A stretch of DNA of 64,000 nt from Bettongia penicillata ogilbyi (Eukaryota > Chordata > Mammalia > Diprotodontia > Potoroidae). The notes under the pieces are model-generated. The model was given only the letters and a program-made list of their open reading frames with translations, was not told where the DNA came from and did not search any database. Below, one piece after another: positions 11,799-22,344 of this stretch (the stretch's first letter is position 1; every line of letters begins with the position of its first letter). The translations under genes and the position numbers were made by a program. The stretch covers positions 62,001-126,000 of the forward strand of contig JAJHZJ010000700.1 of assembly GCA_023548195.1 (NCBI GenBank). The letters run 5' to 3'.

Positions 11799-12725
11799 TC
11801 ATTCTTGTGTTTGAAAGTCAAATTTTCTTTTCAGCCCTGGTCTTTTCATCAAGAATGCTTGAAAGTCCTCTGTTTCATTGAAAGACCATATTTTCCGCTG
11901 AAGTATTATACTCAGTTTTGCTGGGTAGGTGATTCTTGGTTTGAGTCCTAGTTCCTTTGACTTCTGGAAGATCCTATTCCACACCCTTTGATCCCTTAAT
12001 GTAGAAGCTGCTAGATCTTGTGTTATCCTGATTGTATTTCCACAATACTGGAATTGTTTCTTTCTAGCTGCTTGCAATATTTTCTCCTTGACCTGGGAAT
12101 TCTGGAATTTGGCCACAATGTTCCTAGGAGTTTCTCTTTTTGGGTCTCTTTCAGGCAGTGATCGATGGATTCCTTCAATACTTATTTTGCCCTCTGGTTC
12201 TAGAATCTCAGGGCAGTTTTCCTTGATAATTTCATGAAAGATGATGTCTAGGCTCTTTTTTTGATCATGGCTTTCAGGTAGTCCCATAATTTTTAAATTG
12301 TCTCTCCTGGATCTATTTTCCAGGTCAGTTGTTTTTCCAATGAGATATTTCATATTCTCTTCCATTTTTTCATTCTTTTGGTTTTGTTTTATGATTTCTT
12401 GGTTTCTCAGAAAGTCATTAGACTGCATCTGTTCCATTCTACTCTTGAGAGAACTGTTTTCTTCAGTGAGCTTTTGAACCTCTTTTTCCATTTGGCTAAT
12501 TTTGCTTTTGAAAGCATTCTTCTTCTCATTGGCTTTTTGAACCTCTTTTGCCAATTGAGGGAGGCTGTTTTTCAAGGTGTTATTTTCTTCAGCATTTTTT
12601 TGGGTCTCCTTTTGCAAGGTATTGACTTGTTTTTCATGCTTTTCTTGCATCTCTCTCATTTCTCTTCCCAGTTTTTCCCCCACCTGTCTAACTTGATTTT
12701 CAAAATCCTTTTTGAGCTCTTCCAT
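11799..12725 (-). CDS. L1-type ORF1 protein (nucleic-acid-binding trimer protein), N-terminally shortened
   Basis: L1 ORF1p coats LINE RNA in the cytoplasm and acts as a nucleic-acid chaperone (family knowledge). Counting from the first ATG, this open frame has 308 codons. About residues 5-130 are a heptad-rich, Glu/Lys-rich coiled coil. The RRM domain begins near residue 137 (ENRSRRDNLKIMGLPE) and includes RDPKRETPRNIVAKF. The C-terminal domain includes LRDQRVWNRIF and PRITYPAKLSII, both standard ORF1p landmarks. The frame opens upstream to codon GTG at 12747-12749 but is closed by TAG at 12759-12761. Related copies start further upstream (MSKQ- or MKKSK-type starts), so the original N-terminus has been lost to a frameshift or stop. 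The RRM and C-terminal domains have no stop. Confidence 0.88.
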   Translation of the reverse strand: MEELKKDFENQVRQVGEKLGREMREMQEKHEKQVNTLQKETQKNAEENNTLKNSLPQLAKEVQKANEKKNAFKSKISQMEKEVQKLTEENSSLKSRMEQMQSNDFLRNQEIIKQNQKNEKMEENMKYLIGKTTDLENRSRRDNLKIMGLPESHDQKKSLDIIFHEIIKENCPEILEPEGKISIEGIHRSLPERDPKRETPRNIVAKFQNSQVKEKILQAARKKQFQYCGNTIRITQDLAASTLRDQRVWNRIFQKSKELGLKPRITYPAKLSIILQRKIWSFNETEDFQAFLMKRPGLKRKFDFQTQE

Positions 12726-12859
12726 GGCCTGAGCCCACCGGGCATCCACCTCGGATGTCTAAGATAGAGAGGCCCCAACCTCCACGTCCTTCCCTGATGG
12801 CAAGCATTGCACCTCTTAATCAGAAATGAAGGGAGGAAGGAACATCTCTTCCCCAATAA

Positions 12860-13576
12860 AGTAACTCTCTATGGTCTTATTTTGCTTCCTTTTTCTGGGC
12901 ATTTTCCCAGCCAGTTACTTGACTTCTGAGATTCCTCTCCACCCCTGCCTAGATCTGCCCAGCCAGTGCTTGGGGTTTGAGATTCAAATGCTGCTTCCCA
13001 GCCTCAGGGCTTTCCATGGCGGGAGTGGCTACTATTCAATGTGAGCTTAAGTTCTGGTACTCAGGTGGGGACAGGGCCACCTCCCAGGCTCAGTTCCCTC
13101 AGGGGCTTTATGTAGAGACCTTTGGTAATGGAGCTCCTGCGGCTGGCTGCTCGGGGAGTCCCGGGCAGCCGCTGCCTCCCCTGCTGCCTCTGCTGCTCCC
13201 TCCACCGTTGCTTCCCGAGGGGGCCCAAGTCACGGAGACATCCTGCTCCCCTCTGAGCCAGCCCAGATGTCTCTCTCACTGACCTGTATTGTCTGTGGGC
13301 GGAGCGACCTTTCCGGCTGCCGGAGGTTCCGTCCCTGAAGCCTGCTCGGATCTACTCCTCTGGGGCCGGGGCCAGGGCAGCTCTGGGGTGGGCTCTGCTT
13401 TCCAGGGTGCGACGGACCCTGGGGACGGCTCTCCAGGGCTCTCTGGAATGGAAATCTCTTCCACTGCGTTGGTGCGCACTTGCTCTGCTCCAGAATTTGT
13501 GGGGAGCTCTCTTTACAGGAAATTTATGGGCTGTGGATTCGGAGCTAGCATACGTGAGTCTTTCTACTCCGTCATC
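12860..13576 (-). promoter_or_regulatory. GC-rich 5' region (putative internal promoter) of half-L1 'c'
   Basis: A GC- and CpG-rich segment upstream of ORF1 at the position of L1 internal promoters. Its sequence differs from the 5' regions of copies a/b and d/e. Promoter activity is inferred only. Confidence 0.5.
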
Positions 13577-13589
13577 TAGGAGAAGTAAT

Positions 13590-13990
13590 TGTTAAGAAGT
13601 TTTCCTTAAATTCATCCAAGAGCTTCCTTTCTACAATTACTTCCCTATGACAAAGTTTGGAATTAAAGATCCTGAAATTTAAAAATTTTGAGGTAATCAG
13701 ATCTCAGTGATGCACCCATATTTGTAGTTGTCTTTCAATGGAGGCAATTAGGTTTAAGGAAATGAACATGACTCAGGAGTGAGCTTAAGGGAATACAACC
13801 CAGATACCAAATAGTATTTCTAAATGATAAGTCATACCCAACTTATTTCAGGAAATCTCCAACAGAATACAATTTGAGGTGAAAAAAGTTTTTATAACTT
13901 TTTAAAAAATTTGAAAGAAATTTGACCCATCATGTGAAAGAAATGAAATAGACATAGGGACATGAATTTATATAGCACTGCCTACATCTT
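13590..13990. repeat. Diverged duplicate block, copy 2, right part
   Basis: Continues the alignment to copy 1 (2030-2560): gttttccttaaattcatcca, gataccaaatagtatttcta, atacccaacttatttca and the later 'tttgacccatcatg' match to 'cttgacccattatt'. Confidence 0.65.
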
Positions 13991-14029
13991 TATGGAGCTG
14001 AGGTATTTTTGAGGAAAAGTTTGCAGAAT

Positions 14030-16140
14030 CTTCACAGAATTTCAGAGTTGGAGGGGATCTCAATGATCATCTAGTCCAACCTGTACCAGAAGAAGAATCC
14101 CCACTTCGCCATTCCTACCACCATTTCCCTGAATGACATGTAAAGCCCTTCACCACCTGGCTCCCTTGCTAGTTTGCCAGTATTTTTCTAATTAATTCCT
14201 TTCCACATAACTCTACAATCCAGGGTTATATGTTATATATATAACGTTAGTCATATATAACACTCACAATTTTTGCTAGATAAGCTGCTGTCTGATTTGC
14301 TGACACATGCTGTCATGCATCCCACTCATCTTGTATTTGAGAAGCTGCCTTTTGGATCCCTAGTATACGACTTGACATCTCTATTAAATTTTTTCTTCTT
14401 AAATTTAGCCCAATAGAAGTTCTGGAATCCTGACTTAGTTGTCTTTTGGGCTGACTCACCATCCCTCCAAGATTTATGGTATCTGCTAATTCGATGAGCA
14501 GGTCATCTACACCTTTACTCAAGTAATGGATAGAAATGTCAAAATAGTACAGAGACAAATACAGATCCCTGATGGACTTCACTAGAGACCTCATTTCAAG
14601 ATAACATTGAATCATAAATTTCCCTTTGAATCTGCCCATACAAATAGGGCTGAATTTCTAAACTATATTGTCACCTAGGGCACATATCTCTGTCTTTTCT
14701 CCAAGAATAGTTTGCCAAGTGATTTGCTAAAGTCTAGGCAAACTTATTTCAAACATTCCCATGATCTATTGGTTTAGTAATCCTGTTCAAAGGGATTTTG
14801 GTTAGTTTGGCATTACCTGTTTTTATTGAAGTTACACCTTGTCATAGCGTCTTCTCTCTTTAGTTTATTATTATTCTCCTTCCCCTCCTCCTTCTCCTTC
14901 TTCTCCCATCTCTTGATTAATCCACCATAGCATTTCCCCAGAATCAAAGTTGAATTCTCTGAACTATGTATAGTTTACAATATATTCCTTGTACCCCCTT
15001 TTTAAAATAAATCCTCTAGTCCTGTGGCTCTACTTTCATTTTCTGCAACCTTAGGAGATTAATGGGAGGGCCTCACCCATCCAATCCAGCAGTTTTTTCA
15101 GTACAAAGAATTTAATTCATCTGGGCCAGGGAACCTGAATTCACTAAGTTAAGCATGGTGTTCCCATCCTACCTCTTTACTCATAGTGAATATCAACACT
15201 GAGACATTTTTCATTTTGTCTTTTATAGTGCAAAAATGAGCAATCACTTCTTTCTCTCTCTTGCTAATCATCATTGTGTCATACACCCCTAGCCAATGCC
15301 CTGTCACTTCTTCTCCCCCCACCCCAGCTTTAGGTTCTCTTCCAAATGACTGCTGACAAAATTCTTATAGACCCTTCCATGACTTTGTATTCTTCTTTTG
15401 CTTGTCTCTGCTTCTATCTGTCGTCAATAGGTACATTGGTAAGTTACTTGTGCATCCATGGTGGTCTCTTCAGATGGTTTTGATGTTTCCTCCTCATTAA
15501 AATTGCTTCCTTTAATCTTCAGAATTATATCTCTGAGATTTCTCATGGCTCCTGGACTGACTTCTCCTGTAGCATTTTAGTCTATGCCTTCTACATATCT
15601 TTCCCCAGAACCCCTGGAGATCTGTTTTCCATAAATCTGGTGTGCATGTCAGAGTATGCCCAACTTGGCTGTCCTCTATCACAAAGTCCAGGAGAGAATG
15701 GTCACTTTTCAGCAAGGATCCCTTCATTTCTATGTCAGCAAGTAGTTCCTTTCTGTTAGTGAGAATCCTCTCCAGCAGAGAATTTCCCCTTGTTGGATTC
15801 TCAACCTTTTGAAGGATGAAATGATCATTAATGTAAGTCAAGAGGTTATGAGCTCCCCTGCTTTTGGTAGACAGGAAATTCCAGCAGTGATCTATATGAT
15901 TGAAGTCCCCTATCACCACAGTATCCTCCCTTTGTACCCGGTTGGTTATCTATTCCACAAACTCCTCATCTATTTTCCCTTTTTGTCCAGGTGATCTATA
16001 GTATGCTCCTATCCCAACATCTCCTTTTTTTCTCTCTTCATTGATTTTCACCCAAATTCTCTCCACCCTGTTGTCCTTCCTCAGTTTCTTGAATTCCCTC
16101 AGATGAATGTATGTTAATATATAATGTTGTCCTGACACTT
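14030..16140 (-). pseudogene. CR1/L3-clade LINE, antisense, with endonuclease and RT remnants
   Basis: Minus-strand translation shows an AP-endonuclease region. GAYYRSPGQ lies near 16000, then VIGDFNHIDHCWN (GDFN at 15899-15910), then NPTRGNSLLERILTNRKELLADI and SDHSLLDF. About 1.4 kb further on are the RT 'SxVxxIRDLYLSLYYFDISI' segment and an ADD-box remnant (ELADTINLGG, near 14500) in which one residue is lost. Spacing fits a CR1/L3 ORF2. The ORF is fragmented by stops and indels, so the element is dead. The part near 14030-14230 may belong to a separate old repeat. Confidence 0.65.
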
Positions 16141-16149
16141 TTTATTTAT

Positions 16150-17385
16150 CTTTTTAAAAGATAAACGTATGTCCTTCTTGAGTCATATTCCAGGCAGGGA
16201 TTTCATCCTGCCAAGTCTTAGTGACACCTGTGAGTTCAAAGTTGCCTTTTGGCATTGTATGAACCTTGGCAAATCACTCTATCTGATTTGTTTATATACA
16301 ATATTTATTTATGTACAAATGCCAAAAATAACTTACTACTGACTTTTTCCCCTTGGATTTTTGCCTCCTGTGCACTTCTGGATGTGTCAATTACTGTTCT
16401 TCATTATAGCTATTCTTTTGTGTATCTACCTTGGAGAATCTCTACACACATATATGTATGTATATATAGATAGATAAGTGGATAAGTAGGTAGCCAGGTT
16501 TCTCCCTCCCCCATCCTTTTCTGCTGAGAACCTTTTTGATCCTAGTTATAGGATACTGGAAAATGCATGCTTTTAACTTTTTTAAGGTATTTTTTTTATC
16601 CCCAGCCAGTAGCTGGCCATTCCTATATTAATTCATGGTTGAGAAATTCAAATTTCACTCTCAGATATCAACTTTGTCAGTTATTAATTTCTCACATCAC
16701 TTTTTTTCTTTGGTTCCTCTTGTCAATATATGGAAAGAAGAAAAACTACCCATGTGCCTCTGTGATCTTTAGCATTTTTCCCCATCCAAGACATTTCAAT
16801 CTTTGGCTATTCTTTTTATAGACTTCATCTAGCAACAATATATGTACTTGGATTGCTAAAGTTTGGTAGTGGTTATCCATTTTCAGAAATCTTGGTTGAT
16901 TTTCTGTTATACATCAGAGACATTCTCTAAGAAGACAACTGACCTCTCCATTTTCATGATATCAACAAACAGATAGTTGAGTAAGCCTCAGTGGAGATGT
17001 ACTGTATGCCACTACTCTTTGGTATTTAGTCCTAATCATTACTGTGTGATCTCACCTGACAGATATTGTGGCTCTGTCTTAACGTTTCTCAGAGAATATA
17101 TGATTTCTTCCTCACCAAATATACTGTTAGCTCCATCCACTTCTCAGCTTTGCTTTTGAGGTTTCAAATGTGGAATGGCAGCCTTTCCCTTCCTCATTTT
17201 TGGGACATTCTTCCATTCTCCAACTTCCTTACAAAGGTCAAATTTCCCCTCTGTTTATTCACATCTTTCCTAAACTTCTTATTTTCACATTGAAGCCCTG
17301 CTTCCACTTTTGAAAGAATAACTTCATTTCCCATTGCAATGTTGAGCATGGAGATGAATTATTCGAATTATTTATCACTAGTCCA
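16150..17385. other. AT-rich DNA, no gene recognised
   Basis: T-rich reading frames occur here but lack motifs and splice logic. A short GATA/TATG tract lies at about 16445-16490. Confidence 0.45.
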
Positions 17386-17389
17386 TGTT

Positions 17390-17945
17390 TTATTTTGGGT
17401 ACCATGGTTTAAGAGGGACTTTGATAAGATGGGGAGTACCCACAGGCAGGCAACCAGGGTGGTGAAGGGTCTCAAATTCATGACATATGAGGATAACTGA
17501 GAGACCTAGGAATGTTTAGCCTGAAAAAGTGAAGCTTTGGGAGTATATGATAGCTGACTTCAGATATGTGGATGGTTTTCTTGTGGAGGAGGAGTTAGAT
17601 TTGTTCTGCTTCATCTCAGATGGAAATGGGGGATTTACAAAGAGACTGATTTAGCCTTGAGGTCATGAAAACTCCCCCATTATTTGAACTCTTTAAAAGT
17701 AGACTTGCCTCCTTCCTGCCATGGTGCCTCGTTTGGTGACCTTCCTGTTGAGGAGACCCCTTTCTTGGTGATCTCTCTGCTGAGGAGGCCATTTCCTTGG
17801 TGGTCTCCCTTGGTAGCCTCCCTTTTGAGGTGGCATCTTCCTTGGTGCTATCGCTGGTGAACTGGTGCCCTCCTTATGCTTATCTAGCAGATGCTGGATT
17901 GCCACTTACAAGCATATAAGGAAATTAGGGTCAATATGAGTAAAT
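17390..17945 (+). mobile_element. CR1/L3 LINE 3' end, + strand, with internal minisatellite
   Basis: Matches the common CR1/L3 3' region in order: 'caaccagggtggtgaagggt', 'catgacatatgaggat', 'atgtttagcctgaaaaag', then 'tgtggaggaggagttagatt' and 'ttgttctgcttcatctcag'. It is interrupted at about 17705-17880 by a degenerate tandem repeat. Confidence 0.62.
17705..17880. repeat. Degenerate minisatellite (~32-bp and longer units)
   Basis: Units begin 'ttggtgacctt', 'ttggtgatctc' and 'ttggtggtctc' and end in 'gaggag..cc.tttcc'. Two units are about 32 bp and one about 45 bp. The minus-strand frame through it reads a Pro/Gln/Arg-rich repeat, which is an artefact. Confidence 0.6.
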
Positions 17946-17949
17946 ACTG

Positions 17950-19460
17950 GATCATAAGATTACTGAGGACTCTTCTAACTCTCACAGTTTGTCATGTTGT
18001 AATTCTTCTTTCCTGGGAAGGAGAGCAGTTGGCATTCTGAACATAGAAAGCAATCAATTGACAATGGCAGAAAGACAAACATTACATACTCTTTGCAGGT
18101 CATTACAAAAACTTTACTGTTCTCCATGCTTTCTGAGATCCTCAGCCTCTTTTAAAACATTACTTTTTGGTATTTATAACTCATCTCCTAAGTACCTTAT
18201 TAAGTTAACAAGGGGGAATCCTGACTGACCAATCTTGCTTTCTCCCACTGAGCTTGATTCAGTCTCCTTTCCTGATTAGGTCCAACTAGTTGCTTCCAGG
18301 GAATCACTGGGAAGACATTCGTATAGTGAGTAGATCTCTCTGGGAAAAGCAGGTGATAGGGAATATGAAATGGAAACATGTCTTAGTGTGAATGTGGCTG
18401 GATATAAAACCCCAGGGTGATGTGAATCTATCCTTGTGGAAACCGCAGACCATTATGTGAACTTTTCTGGGTGTGAATCTTATCCTGTTGTGATTCCTAC
18501 CCTGGTGTAAAAACTGCTCACCAAAGCCACAGTTTTGTTTTCTTCCCAGATGCCTGGTTTGAATTTCTTCCTGATTGGGCTGGTTACTCCACACTTGGCT
18601 ACTTAACACCTGGTGCTTATGTGTCTACCACTCAGTGTAGGAGCAAGTTTAAGAAAGGAAAGCTCATCCAAGGAGAACCTGAAAGGAATTTCTCCTACCT
18701 GGGAGGTAAGGAGTGAATCTATCCTCCAATAAGAGGCAGTCACATGAGCCATGGGGTTGTCCCTCATTCCATGTTACCCTCCCACCATATGGTTTCCAAT
18801 TAGAGTTCTGATTTCCAGAAATTCCTCACCTTTGGGGTTCCATGAGAGAGTGGGAACAGATTGAAAAGGTTCTGCAGAACTGTGTGAGATTATTTCCTGA
18901 TGTGAACCCCAGGATGAAACCTTGTTAATGTACAACCTCATGCAATTTGGCACCCACATGTGAGATACTTCCACATCCCTACTGGTGACTTGGTTATCTG
19001 TAGTGTCTACTAATCTGAAGGGGCAGAGACAAGGACAATGGACAAAGCAGTGTTCTTTTGGTATTTAGAGATGCAAAAAACCAAGTAAGAACCAGCCTGT
19101 AATTCCTTTCTGTGATATTGTCCAACTCCTATTCTCTATAGCATTGTGTGGCAGTGCTCTGAGTGATATGCATACTATTATCAAAATCATCAAGGGTAGA
19201 TGTGAGAAATGGTTCTTCCTCATGGTTCAGAGAAGGAAAGAAGGGGAACAAAGTGGGGCATGAGGCCAGAATGGGCCTTTCTCTTAAACCCTAGTGAAAG
19301 AATCTCCATTTTCCTTGTAGATTCCTTCTGGAAATTTATCAGTTGTTCAAGTAACCAGGAAAAAGTGCTCCTTACTGATCCTGATGGCAAGAACCTTTGA
19401 ATCCTCTCATGTCTTGTCATGGGCTTGACCCTGGAGATTGGGGAGCAGATTTTTTTGAGG
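17950..19460. other. Unclassified DNA with a loose 'gtgtgaat' periodicity
   Basis: At about 18385-18530 the motif g(t/a)tgtgaa(t/c) recurs at irregular 18-35-bp spacing, and weakly again near 18900-18960. Nothing coding can be supported. Confidence 0.4.
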
Positions 19461-19464
19461 GAAT

Positions 19465-19575
19465 CAGGTTAAGTAACTTGCCCAGGGTCTCATAGCTAGT
19501 AAGTGTTTGAGGTCACATTTGAACCTGGGTCATCCTGAGTGCAGTGCTGGTACTCTATCCACTGTGATACTTCAC
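19465..19575 (+). mobile_element. MAR1/MIR-type SINE 3' part
   Basis: Contains 'ggttaagtaacttgcccagg', 'agctagtaagtgtttgaggt' and 'ctctatccactgtg', the typical SINE core and tail. Confidence 0.6.
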
Positions 19576-19990
19576 TGTCACAAAGATCAGCTTCTAAAAG
19601 GTCATATTGGGTGATTATGGCCATATAAATATACTTATCTTGCTTGGAACTTTCATAAGCCAAATTTTGTGGACCAGAATCAGTGACTCTTGAATGATAC
19701 CTGATAACCTTACTCTTGTACTCAGTGGGAGCCATGCTCCCTAACTATGTTCATTGTTTCATCCCTTTGAGATTCAGCAGGTCAACTTGTGAAATGATCT
19801 TAGGGAAACCCAAGCAAGTGCTTTGGTTTACAGGGGGATCAGAGAGAAAAAGGGACCATTGACTCTTAAACATGAGGCATTTACTAAATAATAAGGCAAA
19901 GTAACACTAACATTTGCTCACTCATAGCCAAACGCAAAAATAGTGGAGAAGTTACAGTCTACCCATGAGCCTGGATCACATTCCTGTTAA
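19575..19990. repeat. Diverged tandem block, copy 1
   Basis: Aligns to 21340-21745 about 1.76 kb downstream in the same orientation. Shared landmarks are 'gactcttgaatgat'/'ggttcttgaatcat', 'gggagccatgctccctaact'/'gggagccagattccttacct' and 'ccctttgagattcagcaggt'/'ccctttgagattcaacacat'. Confidence 0.6.
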
Positions 19991-20286
19991 TGCACACAGT
20001 GTCCCTAAGGGAGGGGAAAGGGAGAGTGGAATGGGCACACAGGTTCTGAAGTCAAGCAGTACATCAAACAAGTAGTTTGTTTGTTTGTGCCTGGGGCAAA
20101 AAATCATTCTGGAATAGCATTCAGAATTGTTGATCTCTTCAGTATGCAACATGCATCACTTTGTGGACAAAATAATTTTTTTTCCAGCTAATTGATCCCC
20201 TATTGCGCAAAGCTGCTTAACTGCTACTCTTGGGCTACCGAAGCAGTGTCAAGTTCTTTTTTTTAGCACATAGCTGCCAGTGGGAA

Positions 20287-20342
20287 GATATTCTCAGTGA
20301 TAGGTTCTTTTATATAGATATTCTCAGTGATAGGTTCTTTTA
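20287..20342 (+). repeat. 30-bp tandem duplication (two units)
   Basis: The unit starting gatattctcagtgataggtt is present twice, head to tail (20287-20316 and 20317-20342). Confidence 0.95.
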
Positions 20343-21339
20343 GCAAAATATAATATTATACTCTTTTGGTGAAAAGCAGTTCCATTGAGTCTGGAGTCAG
20401 CCAAGCTAATCAGGTCTGTTCTCTATGATCTATGAGAAGTTCTCCCTTCTCAAACTACAAAGGGCAGTAAAGATTAACACAGGCACCCCAGAAAGGTTTC
20501 CTGTCCCACACATGTTACTAGCTGACAATGAGCCTAATAACTCTTTCCACCGATGGAACATTCTGATGTTCTCCATCCACCTTCCAGTGCCTACAGAGAT
20601 CTTCTCCAATCTAACAGCTACTGACTTCAGCTGCCAAATCAGCTTTGCTCGATCCCTATCAGCTTCTATATCTTGTGTTATGTCAGATGCTTCTCTCTGT
20701 GCCTTCTCTTCTCAGCCTCTGACTCCTTTCATGCTCAGCTTCTCCTATTCTATTTTCTTTATATTCTCATTTTTTTCTATATAATTTATAAGACTTCAAA
20801 ATCAGGGCCTTCTCATAAATAGTGACACATTTCTATCTTACAATATGAAACTAATAAATTCCATCTTTCTGGCAAGAGTGACCCCAATAGTCCTGATATA
20901 ACTGTTCCATGCATTTTAAACAAGTATTGGATTGATAATTTATATTTAAATCTTCAAATTATTTACATAATCATATGTTAATGAGCAGATAGACCACATT
21001 GCCTGTAGTCTTCCACACCTGTGCTGATGTGTCTTCCATCAGGTCCTGTTGATAAATTTCCATGAGAGAGAGTTTTCTCTCAACTCCACAGTTCTCTCAA
21101 CTCTCAACTCTCTCAATTCTATATCCCTCCTCAATCCTTTTTGTGAGGATTGAGCTTCTTTTCAAGGCCATTTTGTCATTATCTTTCACATGAATACTTT
21201 TTCTACTCCCTTAAGCAACCAAAAAGTTTACATGACAGAGAGATCGCACATCACACCTAAGGACTTAGAGTAGTCTCCATGAAGGCATTGAACTTGGCCT
21301 TGCTGTTTGGGCACGACTATGCTGGAGAGCTAGAGATTC
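20343..21339. other. Unique-looking DNA, no gene recognised
   Basis: Holds a 119-codon open frame (20425-20784) with no motif, poor start context and no splice partners. A short CTCTCAA-rich simple patch lies at 21070-21120. Confidence 0.45.
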
Positions 21340-21745
21340 ACTAGAATATATGAGTGTTACCCAATTGTCTCAAGACTCAGAGTGACCATGCTGCTTAGGT
21401 GCCCATATTGCCTGAAATGTTCATGAGCTGGATAATGTGAACAGGACTCAATGGTTCTTGAATCATGCCTGACAACATGACATTCTGCTTAATGGGAGCC
21501 AGATTCCTTACCTATTTTCCTCATTTTGTCCCTTTGAGATTCAACACATCAATTTCTGAAATAGTTTTAGGAAAATCCAATCATTCCCCCTTGGTGTACA
21601 GACAAGAAATGCCAAGGGAAATGTACTTTAGTGTTACTAGATAGGCTAAATCCCTTGCCTTAGGATTTGCAATATCTGAAAACCATACTGACCATGACCC
21701 TGGATTATGGGGTTCTAGTCAACACTCTAGGCATTTAAAGTCCTA
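21340..21745. repeat. Diverged tandem block, copy 2
   Basis: Partner of 19575-19990, in the same orientation. The downstream match fades after the 'ccctggattat' / 'cctggatcac' stretch. Confidence 0.6.
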
Positions 21746-21844
21746 AGAGAGTGACACACTGCATTCGTGGAGGGAGTTATCCTCTCCTGGGTATTCTCAA
21801 TATCAACAAAATCACATATTTAATCCTTATCCCTATATTTATTC

Positions 21845-21985
21845 TGAATATCATTATATATGTACCGATGGTCTCCTTTGGGAGAATGTAAACTTCTTGA
21901 CAGTAAGGATTCCTTTATCCTTTGCATTTCTAACCCAATTCTAGTACATAGTAGGGTTTTAACATGTGTTTTCTTGCTTGAAAGG
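21845..21985 (+). mobile_element. L2 LINE 3'-end fragment
   Basis: 'gggagaatgtaaacttcttg', 'acagtaaggattccttt' and 'ctagtacatagtaggg' follow the order of the L2 3' terminus. Confidence 0.5.
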
Positions 21986-22224
21986 TAGATTTTAAATACT
22001 TTGTGACAGACATCATAACCATCCTTCTATTCTGTTTCTTACTATTTCTTACTATTTAAAGAAATGAAAGAGAATTGGGCTGTGACATAGCATTTCACTC
22101 AGTCATCTTTATGATTTAAAGAATATTACAACAATAATTGTTACTCTTGATTCATGGTGCTGTAAGGCCTATGAATCACTCTCCCCAACAGAATTTGGAG
22201 AAATAGATTGTGTAAATGACACCC

Positions 22225-22340
22225 CTGTTCATTTTGGAGATGAGGAAACTGAGGCAGTTCAGACTAATGTTACAGAAGTAGGAAATCTCAGAACTAGAAT
22301 TCAAATTCAGTTCATGATGCTGTTTCCACTAAATTTGCTG
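22225..22340 (+). mobile_element. MIR/CORE-SINE fragment
   Basis: 'gagatgaggaaactgaggca' followed by a degraded 'cagaactagaattcaaattc' core and 'tgctgtttccac'. Confidence 0.5.
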
Positions 22341-22344
22341 CTAT

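Larger units (their letters stand above)
10749..13576 (-). mobile_element. Half-L1 element 'c', near full length, with 14-bp target duplication
   Basis: A 2.83-kb insertion on the minus strand: GC-rich 5' region (13576 to about 12860), ORF1 (12725-11799), a ~1-kb 3' UTR with a TG-rich microsatellite (about 11577-11665) and a T-rich left end that is the antisense tail. It is flanked by the direct repeat taggagaagtaatt (10735-10748 and 13577-13590). No ORF2 is present. The surrounding block is contiguous in the paralogous copy at 1833-2560, confirming the insertion. Confidence 0.85.

Noticed and set aside
12377..12767. 129-codon + strand frame
   Set aside because: Antisense shadow of the half-L1 ORF1.
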